A stretch of DNA of 64,000 nucleotides, from the NCBI GenBank assembly GCA_023383015.1, contig JAHDXW010000001.1, forward strand, positions 248,001 through 312,000. Direction: 5' to 3'. Both the position numbers and the translations under genes were made by a program. Positions 53,670 to 62,406 of the stretch are shown one piece after another. Position 1 is the first letter of the stretch. Every line of letters starts with the position of its first letter. This DNA is from Paracoccaceae bacterium. GTDB taxonomy: Bacteria > Pseudomonadota > Alphaproteobacteria > Rhodobacterales > Rhodobacteraceae. A model generated the notes under the pieces. That model had not been told where the DNA came from and did no database searches. It worked only from the letters and a program-made list of their open reading frames with translations.

Positions 53670-54283
53670 GGCTTCTCCGGGGCAAGGGCTGCGTCATAGG
53701 CCGCGACCAGCCCGGCAGCGCGCGCTGCGATGTCGGCAAGGCTCCGGCCGGGGACGTAGAGTGCGGTGCCGATCCCGAATCCGGCCACCCCCGCCTGGGC
53801 CCAGGCGGCGAAGTCGGCAGCACCCACCCCGCCCACCGCGATCACCCGCGTCGCCGGCGGCAGCACGGCACGCAACGCTGCCAGCCCGGCCGGGCCGAGC
53901 TGTGCGGCCGGGAACAGCTTCAGCGCGGTCGCCCCGGCGGTGAGCGCCGCGAAGGCTTCGGTGGCCGTGAAGACGCCGGGAATGGCCTCGAGCCCCGCCG
54001 CCCGGGCCGCACCGATCACTGCGGGATCCGTGTTCGGTGCCACGACCAGCCTGCCGCCGGCAGCCGCCACCGCCGTCACCTCGTCCGCGGAAAGGACGGT
54101 GCCCGCTCCCACCAGCGCACGGTTGTCGCAATGGCGGGCCAGCCGGGCCACGCTGTCGTACGGCCGCGGAGAGTTCAGCGGCACCTCGATCCGCTCGATC
54201 CCTGCGGCAAGCAGCACATCGGCCACCGCCTCTACCTCATCGGGGGCGACCCCGCGGAGGATCGCGACCAGTGCCCGGCTCAT
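53666..54283 (-). CDS. dgoA: 2-dehydro-3-deoxy-6-phosphogalactonate aldolase
   Basis: KDPG/KDPGal aldolase family, 205 aa. It splits 2-dehydro-3-deoxy-6-phosphogalactonate into pyruvate and glyceraldehyde 3-phosphate. AILRG, IEVPLNSP (Glu33), GAGTVL and the Schiff-base Lys122 in ALKLFPA are present. The pairing with a DgoK-like kinase selects the galactonate over the gluconate aldolase. Overlaps dgoK and the GH42 gene by four bases each. Confidence 0.92.
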   Translation of the reverse strand: MSRALVAILRGVAPDEVEAVADVLLAAGIERIEVPLNSPRPYDSVARLARHCDNRALVGAGTVLSADEVTAVAAAGGRLVVAPNTDPAVIGAARAAGLEAIPGVFTATEAFAALTAGATALKLFPAAQLGPAGLAALRAVLPPATRVIAVGGVGAADFAAWAQAGVAGFGIGTALYVPGRSLADIAARAAGLVAAYDAALAPEKP

Positions 54284-55185
54284 GCCCGCATCCCCTCGCA
54301 GGAATGCGCGCGCGCAAGCCCCGAGAGCGTCATCGCCGCTGCCGGCTGCACCTCGGGCGCGACGCCCTCGAGCGCCAGTGCCGCCGCATAGGCGCGCGCA
54401 GGGGCCTCGGCCCCGATCAGGACGACCTGCTCGTTCCGCCTGAATGCCGCCACACCGGCCAACTCGGCCCCGATCAGCGCGCCCGACAGCCGCGCCCGCG
54501 CCGCCCCCGGCGGAAGCCCCGCGACCAGCCCCTCGGCGCGGATTCCGAAGAGGGTCGCGGCCAGCTCCCCCGGTGACGAACGGATCGCCGCGACGGCAGC
54601 GCCGAAGGCGGTGTCGTCCCAGCCCGAAAGCCCGTGCCGCAGCGTCGACTGCTCGGACAGGAGCGCAAACATCTCGCCGGTCATGAAGCTTCTGAAGGCC
54701 AGCACGCGGCCGGCGGCGACGCGCGCCCACTTGCTGTGCGTGCCCGGAAGGCAGACGATCCCCTCGAACCCCGGCCGACCGGCAAGGAAGCCCGCGATCT
54801 GTGTCTCCTCGCCGCGCATGACATCGGCTGGCGCGACCTGCTTCAACCCCGGAACCACCCGCACCGATAGCCGCGGGTCGGCTGCCGGTGCAGCCGCCAG
54901 CCGCGCGGAATCGAGCGGCGGGCAGGGAACGGCCGCATAGGGGGCCTCGACCCAGCCCTGCCGGCTGCCGACCATGCCGCAGGCGATCACCTCGGTCCGC
55001 CGCCCGGGCGGAAGCCAGCCGCCGATCAGTGCCAGAAGCGCCGCCTCGTGCCCGCCCTTCGCCAGCCGGCCGATGCCGGCCTCCGACGCAGCATCCGCAA
55101 TGGGCGTGCCGTCGTGCCCCATCGCCCAGGCACGGAGCCGCGAAGTGCCCCAGTCGACCGCGATCCAGGCGACCCCGGGGTTCAC
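54280..55185 (-). CDS. dgoK: 2-dehydro-3-deoxygalactonokinase
   Basis: DgoK-family kinase, 301 aa: WIAVDWGTSRLRAWAM at the N-terminus, CGMVGSRQGWVEAPY, ETQIAGFLA, CLPGTHSKWARV and FMTGEMFALLSEQS are all diagnostic. Phosphorylates KDGal for the aldolase. Start is GTG 55185, overlapping the SDR stop (GTGA); the longer frame to 55308 lies inside the SDR gene. Confidence 0.93.
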   Translation of the reverse strand: MNPGVAWIAVDWGTSRLRAWAMGHDGTPIADAASEAGIGRLAKGGHEAALLALIGGWLPPGRRTEVIACGMVGSRQGWVEAPYAAVPCPPLDSARLAAAPAADPRLSVRVVPGLKQVAPADVMRGEETQIAGFLAGRPGFEGIVCLPGTHSKWARVAAGRVLAFRSFMTGEMFALLSEQSTLRHGLSGWDDTAFGAAVAAIRSSPGELAATLFGIRAEGLVAGLPPGAARARLSGALIGAELAGVAAFRRNEQVVLIGAEAPARAYAAALALEGVAPEVQPAAAMTLSGLARAHSCEGMRA

Positions 55186-55949
55186 CCCGTCACCACCACG
55201 CCGCCGTCGATGACAAGCATCTGCCCCGTCATCATCCGGCTTGCCCGCGCGGCAAGAAAGAGGCACCCGCCGACGATGTCGGCGGGGGCGAGCGGCTCCT
55301 TGAGGCACTGCCGGCCGACATGAGTCGCCAGCCCCTCGGGCGTGACCCAGAACTCCTTCTGCCGGTCGGTCATCACCCAGCCGGGGGCGAGCGCGTTGAC
55401 GCGGATGCGGTCGGACCCGAACTCGCGCGCAAGGCTGCGGGTAAGCCCGGTGATCGCGGCATTGGCACTGGCATAGACCGGGTAGCCGGCGTTGCCCATC
55501 ATGTAGCTGATCGAGGAGAAGTTCACGATCGCCCCGCCGCCGGCCGACCGCATCCCCGGGATCACCGCCTGGGCGGCGAAGAAGTAGGCGCGCAGGTTGA
55601 CCGCCATCGCCCGCTCCCAGAACGCCTCGTCCACCTCCAGAGTGGCGTGCCGTGTGTCGTCGGCGGCGTTGTTGACAAGGATGGTGACCGGGCCGTGGGC
55701 GGCGCAGGCGGTTTCGATCGCGGCGCGCAGCGCGCCGGTATCGGTGATGTCGCAGCGCAGACAGAGCGGCCGCCGGCCGGTTGCCGCCTCCATCCGGTCG
55801 CAGAACGCCGTTCCGTCGGAGCGCTGCACGAAGGCCACCCGCGCCCCCTGGCGCAGGAAGCCCTCGGTCAGCGCCGCGCCGATGCCGGCACCGCCGCCGG
55901 TGATGAAGACCGACGACCCGGCGAGGTCGGGAAAGACGGGCAGGTCCAT
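55182..55949 (-). CDS. SDR oxidoreductase, galactose 1-dehydrogenase-like
   Basis: Short-chain dehydrogenase of 255 aa, likely oxidising D-galactose to galactonolactone in this operon. Cofactor loop TGGGAGIG and NNAADD are typical, and SSISYMMGNAGYPVYASANAAITG carries Ser and Tyr159. At the Lys of the YxxxK motif there is Asn163. A related set of SDRs with this Asn may exist, as I recall, but the change deserves notice because the Lys normally lowers the tyrosine pKa. The C-terminus (GQMLVIDGGVVVTG) is normal. GH4 gene lies 19 bases upstream. Confidence 0.8.
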   Translation of the reverse strand: MDLPVFPDLAGSSVFITGGGAGIGAALTEGFLRQGARVAFVQRSDGTAFCDRMEAATGRRPLCLRCDITDTGALRAAIETACAAHGPVTILVNNAADDTRHATLEVDEAFWERAMAVNLRAYFFAAQAVIPGMRSAGGGAIVNFSSISYMMGNAGYPVYASANAAITGLTRSLAREFGSDRIRVNALAPGWVMTDRQKEFWVTPEGLATHVGRQCLKEPLAPADIVGGCLFLAARASRMMTGQMLVIDGGVVVTG

Positions 55950-55968
55950 TGCAGCGGTCCTCTCGGGG

Positions 55969-57324
55969 TCAGGCGACGCGGGGTGTGCGCAGCCATTCTG
56001 GCATCCACTCTCCGTGGGCGGCGATCAATTCGTCGACCAGCGCCCGGATCTGGCCGAGGTCAAGCTCGGCTGCCGTGCGCGGATCGAGCATCGCGGCGTG
56101 GTAGACATGCTCGCGGCTCTCGGCCATCAGCGCCGCCACCGTCAGTTCCTGGACGTTGAGGTTGGTGCGGATCAGCGCGACGAGCTGCGCCGGCATGTCG
56201 GCCACCACGGTCGGCTGCACCCCGCTCGCATCGACGAGGCAGGGCACCTCGACCGCCGCGCCGGCGGGCAACTGGGGGATGGCGCCGCGGTTGGCGACGT
56301 TGCCGTAGATCACCGCCGGTTCGCCCGTGACAACCGCGTTCATGATCGTGGCGGCGTATTCGTGGCTCGGGGCGACGTCGATGCGCCCCGCGGCGCGGTA
56401 GCTTTCGGCCTGCGCCGCCCAGGCGGCGATCTGCTCCTCGCAGCGGCGAGGGTATTCGTCGAGCGGGATGCCGAAGGCCTCGACGAGGTCGGGCCGGTGC
56501 GACTTCAGGAACCAGGGGACGTACTCGGCGAAGTGCTCGGAGCTTTCGGTGACGAAATAGCCCAGGTGCATCATCGCCTCGTAGCGCACCCGGTTCGGGC
56601 AGCGCGGGTTGCCGCGGTTCGGCTTCGGGATGCGCCCCTCGCGGTAGCCCGCCCGCAGCTCGGGGTAGAGGTCGCGCCAGCCGCCGCCGGGGGTGCGCGC
56701 CTCGAGCGCAAGGAAGAAGGCCATGTGGTTGATGCCGGCCACCCGGTAGCGCAGGTCGGAGACCGGCAGGCCGAGGTCGCGGGCCAGTTCGGCCGCCGTG
56801 CCCTGCACCGAATGGCAGAGCCCGACCTGCGCGACGTCGGGGTAGCGCGCGGCCAGCGCCCAGGTGTTGATCGCCATCGGGTTGACGTATTGCAGCATCA
56901 GCGCCCGCGGGCACAGCCGGCGCATGTCCTCGGCCAGCGCCCAGAGATGCGGCACCGTGCGCAGCCCGCGCATGATGCCGCCGATGCCGAGCGTGTCGGC
57001 GATCGTCTGGCGCAGCCCGTAGCCCTTCGGCACCTCGAAGTCGGTCACCGTGCACGGCCGGTAGCCGCCGATCTGGAAGGCGACGATGACGAAATCGGCC
57101 CCGTTCAGCGCGCGGGCGCGGTCGGTCGTGGCCTCGATCCGGGCGGGCGCGCCCAACGTGGCCGCCAGCTTGCGGGTAACGAGCGTGCTTTCCTCCAGTC
57201 GCTTCGCGTCGATGTCCATCAGCGCGATGGTGGCGTCGGCGAGCGCGGGCCGCGCGAGGATGTCGCCGACGATGTTGGTCATGAACACCGTCGAGCCCGC
57301 GCCGATGAAGGCGATCCTGGTCAT
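55969..57324 (-). CDS. GH4 alpha-galactosidase-like enzyme
   Basis: NAD+- and Mn2+-dependent glycoside hydrolase family 4, 451 aa, of the MelA type. The Rossmann start is IAFIGAGSTVFMTNIVGDIL; the metal ligands Cys170 (GLCHSVQ) and His200 (GINHMAFFL) are intact, with QYVNPMAINTWA before them. Alpha-galactosides such as melibiose fit the downstream galactose genes; alpha-glucosidase or galacturonidase activity remains possible. Cytoplasmic. Overlaps the second permease gene by four bases (ATGA). Confidence 0.92.
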   Translation of the reverse strand: MTRIAFIGAGSTVFMTNIVGDILARPALADATIALMDIDAKRLEESTLVTRKLAATLGAPARIEATTDRARALNGADFVIVAFQIGGYRPCTVTDFEVPKGYGLRQTIADTLGIGGIMRGLRTVPHLWALAEDMRRLCPRALMLQYVNPMAINTWALAARYPDVAQVGLCHSVQGTAAELARDLGLPVSDLRYRVAGINHMAFFLALEARTPGGGWRDLYPELRAGYREGRIPKPNRGNPRCPNRVRYEAMMHLGYFVTESSEHFAEYVPWFLKSHRPDLVEAFGIPLDEYPRRCEEQIAAWAAQAESYRAAGRIDVAPSHEYAATIMNAVVTGEPAVIYGNVANRGAIPQLPAGAAVEVPCLVDASGVQPTVVADMPAQLVALIRTNLNVQELTVAALMAESREHVYHAAMLDPRTAAELDLGQIRALVDELIAAHGEWMPEWLRTPRVA

Positions 57325-58166
57325 TTCACCGCCCCGAGCGTCAGGCCGGCGATGAAGTGGCGCTGCATCAGGAAGAACATCACCACCGGCGGCAGCGCGG
57401 CGACGATCGAGCCCGCCGAGACGAGGTGCCAGGCCGCCACCCACTGGCCGTTGAGCGACGACAGCCCGGCCGTGATCGGCTGCGCCTGGGGCGAGGAGGT
57501 GAGCACGGTCGCCCAGAAGAAATCGTTCCAGATGAAGGTGAAGACAAGGACGGCGAGGGCCGCGATGGCCGGCCGCATCAGCGGCAGGACGACGAAGACG
57601 AATATCCGCCACTCGGCCACGCCCTCGACGCGGGCGGCCTCGATCAGCTCGTAGGGCAGGGCGCGGATGAAGTTGCGCATGAAGAGCGTGCAGAACCCGG
57701 TCTGGAAGGCGATGTGAAAGAGCACCAGCCCAGTCCAGCTGTTGTACATGCCGAGCGACAGCGTCAGGTCGCGCACCGGCACCATCAGTATCTGGAAGGG
57801 CACGAAGTTGCCGGCGACGAACAGGAAGAAGACGACGAGGTTGGCGCGGAAACGGTAGACCGCAAGCGCGAAGCCCGTCATCAGCGACAAGGACACGGCG
57901 CCGGCCACTGTCGGCAGTGTGACGGCGAAGGAGTTGAGGATGTAGCGCGCCATCGGCGTGTTCTGGAATACGGCGGCGAAGTTCTCGAAGGCCAGCCGCG
58001 AGGGCAGGCCGAAGTAGTTGCCGGCGGCGAGGTCGGAGGCCGGCCGCACCGCCGTCACCGCCACTCCGATCAGCGGCAGGAGCCACAGCACCAGCGCCAC
58101 CGGCAGCGCCGCCTGGTAGGCGAGCCGGACGGCGGGGGCGGCCTGCTGGACGGGTCTGGGAAACAT
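57321..58166 (-). CDS. Sugar ABC transporter permease (MalG type)
   Basis: Inner-membrane permease of 281 aa, six helices, CUT1 family. The EAA loop PYELIEAARVEGVAEWRIFVFVVLPLMRP is intact and the LTLGAVK C-terminus is typical of MalG-like proteins. Works with the MalF-type protein, starting three bases after its stop. Confidence 0.94.
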   Translation of the reverse strand: MFPRPVQQAAPAVRLAYQAALPVALVLWLLPLIGVAVTAVRPASDLAAGNYFGLPSRLAFENFAAVFQNTPMARYILNSFAVTLPTVAGAVSLSLMTGFALAVYRFRANLVVFFLFVAGNFVPFQILMVPVRDLTLSLGMYNSWTGLVLFHIAFQTGFCTLFMRNFIRALPYELIEAARVEGVAEWRIFVFVVLPLMRPAIAALAVLVFTFIWNDFFWATVLTSSPQAQPITAGLSSLNGQWVAAWHLVSAGSIVAALPPVVMFFLMQRHFIAGLTLGAVK

Positions 58167-58169
58167 CGC

Positions 58170-59057
58170 CTAGCGCGCCGCCTCGTCGCGCCACATCTTC
58201 CAGATGAAGCCCGAGATGAAGACCATCATGATCGCGAACAGCACCACCGCGATCGCCGCGCCATAGCCCATGCGGTAGCCGTATTCGCTGAGCGCCTGCT
58301 CGTACATGTAGAACGACAGCACCCGCGACGACCCCCACGGCCCGCCCTGGGTCATCACCGAGACGAGGTCGAAGGAGCGCAGCGCGCCGATCACGGTGAC
58401 GACGACGGCGATGAAGGTCGCCGGGCGAAGCTGCGGCAGGATGACGAACCACAGCATCTTCCAGCCGCGCGCGCCATCCAGTCGCGCCGCCTCGACCTGG
58501 TCGGGGGCGACGTTGTTCAGCCCGGTCAGGTAGAGGATCATGACATAGGCGATCTGCGGCCAGAGGCCGGCAGCGATGATGCCGTAGGTGACCCAGTCCT
58601 CCTCGGCAAGGATCGCCACGCCCTTGCCGGTCAGCGCCTCGATCAGCCCGTAGAAGAGGCCGAAACCCGGCGCGTAGAACCACGAGAACATCAGCCCCAC
58701 GACCACCTGGCTGATGACGAAGGGAAAGAAGAACAGCGACTTGTAAAGCCGGATGCCGGCCACCGACTGGTTCAGGAATAGCGCGACGAACAGCCCTGCC
58801 GGCAGTGCCGTCAGATAGAGCACGAGCCACAGCACGTTGTTCCTGAGCGAGACGTAGAAGGCCTCGTCGTCGATCAGCTCGGCATAGTTGGCAAGGCCGA
58901 TCCAGCGCATCGCTCCCAGCCCGTCCCAGTCGTACAGGCTGATCCACATCGACCGGAAGATCGGGCCGATCACATAGACCGCGAACATCGCCGCGCCGGG
59001 GGCGAGGAAGAGCCAGGGCGCCATGCGGCGCTGATGGCGTTTCCAGAGGCCGAGCAT
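58170..59057 (-). CDS. Sugar ABC transporter permease (MalF type)
   Basis: Inner-membrane permease of 295 aa with six helices, CUT1 family. EAA motif: PDQVEAARLDGARGWKMLWFVILPQLRP. N-terminal PWLFLAPGAAMFAVYVIGPIFRSMWIS is typical of MalF/UgpA-like proteins. The start ATG 59057 matches homologous N-termini; the longer frame overlaps the binding-protein gene. Confidence 0.94.
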   Translation of the reverse strand: MLGLWKRHQRRMAPWLFLAPGAAMFAVYVIGPIFRSMWISLYDWDGLGAMRWIGLANYAELIDDEAFYVSLRNNVLWLVLYLTALPAGLFVALFLNQSVAGIRLYKSLFFFPFVISQVVVGLMFSWFYAPGFGLFYGLIEALTGKGVAILAEEDWVTYGIIAAGLWPQIAYVMILYLTGLNNVAPDQVEAARLDGARGWKMLWFVILPQLRPATFIAVVVTVIGALRSFDLVSVMTQGGPWGSSRVLSFYMYEQALSEYGYRMGYGAAIAVVLFAIMMVFISGFIWKMWRDEAAR

Positions 59058-59121
59058 GGAGCACCAGGGGGCGGAAAGGGGAATGCGGGGGCGCCGGGAG
59101 GCGCCCCCTGAGAAGCGCCGC

Positions 59122-60363
59122 TCAGTAGACGCGCTGGCGTACGCGCTCGAGCCGATCGAGGATCGCGTCCAGCCGCTCTGGCCTGACCATGAACTCCTGG
59201 AAGCCCTCCATCCCGGCCTTGGCCATCTCGGCGGGCGCGTCACGGTCGAAGAACTGCGCAAGCGCATGGGCCGAGGACAGGAGCTCGAAACCCGCCACGA
59301 GGAAGGGATCGTCACCGGGAACCGAGGAATCCCTGTTGGTCGGCAACTGGCCGACGGCAGCATTCCACTTCGTCTGGGCGTCGGCTGAGGCGACGAAGGC
59401 GAGGAAGAGCTTGGCGTCCTCGACGTTCTTGGCGCCGGCCGGGATGTGGACGGTGTCGGTCGGTGCGTCCTCGGCCCGCGGGATGCCGGGCGTTATCTCG
59501 GGGAAGGCCATGAAGCCGAGGTTGTCGTTGGTCATCCCGCCTTCCTTGAAGACGCCGACCGCGAAGTTGCCCATCACGTAATGCGCGGCCTTGCCCTGGA
59601 CGAGCAGCGCGGCGGCATCCTGCCAGTCGAGCGCGGCGTGGTTGGCGCTGATGTAGGGCTGGACCTTCGCCCATTCCGCGAAGACCCGTCGTACCGACTC
59701 GTCGGTCCAGGCGATCTTGCCGGCCGTCAGGTCCATGTGCCACTCGTAGCCATTGGTGCGCAGCGACATGTAGTCGAAGATGCCGGCCCCGGGCCACAGC
59801 GCCTTGGTGCCGGTGGTCAGGCAGTCGATGCCGGCGGCGGCGAACTTCGCGCAGTTCTCGACGAACTGGGCCCAGTTCACCCCGCCCTCTCCCGGAAGCT
59901 CGACCCCGGCGGCGCGGTAGGCGTCGCGGTTGAAGTAGATGCCCCACTGGTAATAGGTGTAGGGAACGCCCCACTGCTTGCCGTCGATGGTCATCGACGC
60001 CTTGGCCGAGGCGAGCGACTCCGACAGCCCGTTCCCGGCCCAGACGTCCGAGACGTCGAGGAACTGGCCGGCCGCCACGAACGGCGCCATGCGGTTGCCT
60101 GCATACCAGTTGGCCAGGTCGGGCGGATCGGCCGACAGGAAGTTGCGGATCGCGGTCTTGTAGCCCTCGTGGTCGAAGTTGTTCAGCTCGACCCTGATGT
60201 CGGGGTTGGCAGCCTCGAAGTCGGCGATGAGCGCCTGCATGGCGGCAAGCGGGATGGGGTCGTAGTCGGCATTGTAGCGCAGCACGCGCTGCTGGGCCTC
60301 CGCCGCGGCAGAGACGAGCAGCGCGGCTGCGAGTGCAAACGCACTGGTCGTGCGGTGGGTCAT
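59122..60363 (-). CDS. Sugar ABC transporter substrate-binding protein
   Basis: Extracellular solute-binding protein family 1, 413 aa, signal peptide about 1-24 (AAALLVSAAAEAQ). LIADFEAANPDIRVELNNFDHEGYKTAIRNFL and GVPYTYYQWGIYFNRDAY are typical of oligosaccharide binders. GGGAGAA precedes the ATG. First gene of the leftward galactoside operon; divergent from the IclR gene. Galactosides are inferred as ligand from GH4 and GH42. Confidence 0.93.
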   Translation of the reverse strand: MTHRTTSAFALAAALLVSAAAEAQQRVLRYNADYDPIPLAAMQALIADFEAANPDIRVELNNFDHEGYKTAIRNFLSADPPDLANWYAGNRMAPFVAAGQFLDVSDVWAGNGLSESLASAKASMTIDGKQWGVPYTYYQWGIYFNRDAYRAAGVELPGEGGVNWAQFVENCAKFAAAGIDCLTTGTKALWPGAGIFDYMSLRTNGYEWHMDLTAGKIAWTDESVRRVFAEWAKVQPYISANHAALDWQDAAALLVQGKAAHYVMGNFAVGVFKEGGMTNDNLGFMAFPEITPGIPRAEDAPTDTVHIPAGAKNVEDAKLFLAFVASADAQTKWNAAVGQLPTNRDSSVPGDDPFLVAGFELLSSAHALAQFFDRDAPAEMAKAGMEGFQEFMVRPERLDAILDRLERVRQRVY

Positions 60364-60380
60364 GTCATTCTCCCTGGTGG

Positions 60381-60415
60381 TTTCATTATTCGGAAATTGG
60401 TTTTGATAGTTGAAA
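60381..60415. promoter_or_regulatory. AT-rich promoter/operator region of the galactoside genes
   Basis: The AT-richest patch in this part, between the divergent binding-protein and IclR genes, holds TTTCA (60381-60385) and TGAAA (60411-60415) as outer inverted arms. IclR proteins bind imperfect palindromes in such divergent spaces. The exact site is not resolved. Confidence 0.35.
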
Positions 60416-60486
60416 GCATGCCGCAAACGACCTATCCTGTCAACCGTCGCGCAGGCACGGGCGGCGACGCAGAGGGGACGGCGGGG

Positions 60487-61296
60487 ATGGCGGCCGACGG
60501 TGACGGGACGGTTGGCAAGGCCCTCGACGTGCTTGACCGCGTCGCCGCGGCTGGCCGGCCGGTGCGGTTCACCGAACTCCTGAGCGGCTCGGATTACCCC
60601 AAGGCGACGCTCTACCGCCTGCTTCAGACCCTGGTTCGGCAGGGAATGCTGTCGCACGAGCCCGCCGATGGGACGTATGCGCTGGGCGTGCGGCTGGTGC
60701 GGTTGGCGCATGTCGCATGGCGGCAGGCCTCGCTCGCCCCGATCGCACGCCCGCACCTCGACCGGCTGGCCGCCGCGCTTGGCGAGACGGTGCACCTCGC
60801 CCAGCTCGACAACGGGCAGGTTCTCTACGTCGACAAGCGCAACGCCACACGACCGGTGGCGATGTTCAGCGAGGCGGGCAAGGTCGGCCCGGCCTACTGC
60901 ACCGGCATCGGCAAGGCGATGCTCGCCTTTCTGCACGAGGACGAGCGCCAGCGAGCCATGGCGCTGCAGTCGTTCCACCGCTTTACGCCCGCGACGCTGA
61001 CGACGATTCCCGCTCTCGCGGGCGAACTCGCCCTCATCCGTGCCCGCGGCCATGCCTTCGACGACGAGGAGCACGAGCCGGGCATCATCTGCGTCGCCGT
61101 GCCGGTGCTCAACGGGGCGGGGAGGGTGCTGGGCGGGCTGTCGGTAACCAGCACGACCGCCCGCAGCACGCTGGCCGACCTTGCCCGCCATGCCCCGGCG
61201 CTGGCCGGTACCGCCCGGGCAATCGCCGAGGCGGCGGAAGCCTGGCGGTTTCCGGAAGCCCCATCCGCGAGGGAGGATGCAGCATGTCGGGCGTGA
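60487..61296 (+). CDS. IclR-family transcription regulator
   Basis: Regulator of 269 aa. The winged helix comprises VGKALDVLDRVAAAGRPVRFTELLSGSDYPKATLYRLLQTL; the GAF-like effector domain has VAMFSEAGKVGPAYCTGIGKAMLAFL and ICVAVPVLNGAGRVLGGLSV. The start is unsure: ATG 60487 follows GAGGGG and gives usual family length, while ATG 60418 would add 23 low-complexity residues and sits right after the AT-rich promoter patch. Its end overlaps the ATPase gene by 13 bases. Expected to control both divergent units in response to a galactose-derived ligand. Confidence 0.88.
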   Translation: MAADGDGTVGKALDVLDRVAAAGRPVRFTELLSGSDYPKATLYRLLQTLVRQGMLSHEPADGTYALGVRLVRLAHVAWRQASLAPIARPHLDRLAAALGETVHLAQLDNGQVLYVDKRNATRPVAMFSEAGKVGPAYCTGIGKAMLAFLHEDERQRAMALQSFHRFTPATLTTIPALAGELALIRARGHAFDDEEHEPGIICVAVPVLNGAGRVLGGLSVTSTTARSTLADLARHAPALAGTARAIAEAAEAWRFPEAPSAREDAACRA

Positions 61297-62360
61297 CGCT
61301 CAGCGGGGTGGTGAAACGCTTCGGCACCGCGCAGGTGATCCACGGGGTCGACCTCGCCATCGACCACGGCGAGTTCTGCGTGTTCGTCGGGCCATCGGGC
61401 TGCGGCAAGTCCACGCTCCTGCGGATGGTCGCGGGGCTGGAGGAAACGACCTCGGGCACGATCGCGATCGGCGGGCGCGACGTGACCCGCCTCGACCCCT
61501 CCGAGCGCGGGGTGGCGATGGTGTTCCAGTCCTATGCCCTCTACCCGCACATGACGGTGGCCGAGAACATGGGTTTTGGCCTGCGGATGACCGGCGTGCC
61601 GCGCCAGACGGTGCGCGCCAAGGTGATCGAGGCAGCGGCCATCCTGCGGCTGACGGAGCTGCTCGAGCGCAGGCCCAAGGCGCTGTCGGGCGGCCAGCGC
61701 CAGAGGGTGGCGATCGGGCGGGCAATGGTGCGGGGGCCGGAGGTCTTCCTGTTCGACGAGCCGCTGTCGAACCTCGATGCCGAACTCAGGGTCGAGATGC
61801 GGGTTGAGATCGCGCGCATGCACCGTCAGCTTGGCGCGACGATGATCTACGTCACCCACGACCAGGTCGAGGCGATGACACTGGCCGACCGGATCGTCGT
61901 CCTCCGGGCGGGGCGCGTCGAACAGTCCGGCCGGCCTCTGGACCTCTACCGCGACCCCGACAACCGGTTTGTCGCGGGTTTCCTGGGATCGCCGGCGATG
62001 AACTTCCTCGCCGGCCGTCGGCAAGGCGACGGCATTGGCGCGCCCGGCCTCTCGGCCAGCCCGCTGGGCATCCCGCTGCCAGCCACGCTTGCCGGGGGCG
62101 CGCCGGCGACAGTTGGGCTGCGGCCCCAGCACCTGCGCCTGATTCCCGGCGACAGCCACGTGGTGGAGATGACCGAGGCGCTGGGCGGCGTGACCTATGT
62201 CCATGTGCTGGCGCAGGGTGGCGAGAAGCTGGTCGTCGAGCACCGCGTCGAGCAGATCCCACGGCGCGGCGACCGGGTCGGGCTGGGGTTCGACCCGGGT
62301 CAGGCGATGCTGTTCGACCCTGCCACTGGCCTGCGCCTGCGCGCCTCCCCGGCGGCATGA
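61284..62360 (+). CDS. ugpC: Sugar ABC transporter ATPase (UgpC/MalK type)
   Basis: ATPase of 358 aa with Walker A GPSGCGKST (36-44), Q-loop MVFQSYALYPHMTV, signature LSGGQRQRVAIGRAM, Walker B VFLFDEPLSNLDAELR and a C-terminal TOBE/OB domain (TVGLRPQHLRLI). It energises the CUT1 permeases encoded across the divergent gap, so this transporter is split over two strands with the IclR gene. GAGGGAGG precedes ATG 61284. Confidence 0.94.
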   Translation: MSGVTLSGVVKRFGTAQVIHGVDLAIDHGEFCVFVGPSGCGKSTLLRMVAGLEETTSGTIAIGGRDVTRLDPSERGVAMVFQSYALYPHMTVAENMGFGLRMTGVPRQTVRAKVIEAAAILRLTELLERRPKALSGGQRQRVAIGRAMVRGPEVFLFDEPLSNLDAELRVEMRVEIARMHRQLGATMIYVTHDQVEAMTLADRIVVLRAGRVEQSGRPLDLYRDPDNRFVAGFLGSPAMNFLAGRRQGDGIGAPGLSASPLGIPLPATLAGGAPATVGLRPQHLRLIPGDSHVVEMTEALGGVTYVHVLAQGGEKLVVEHRVEQIPRRGDRVGLGFDPGQAMLFDPATGLRLRASPAA

Positions 62361-62406
62361 GCCCCGGGGCGGCGGCGGTCCCGCCGGCGTCGCCGTGCAG
62401 CGCGTG

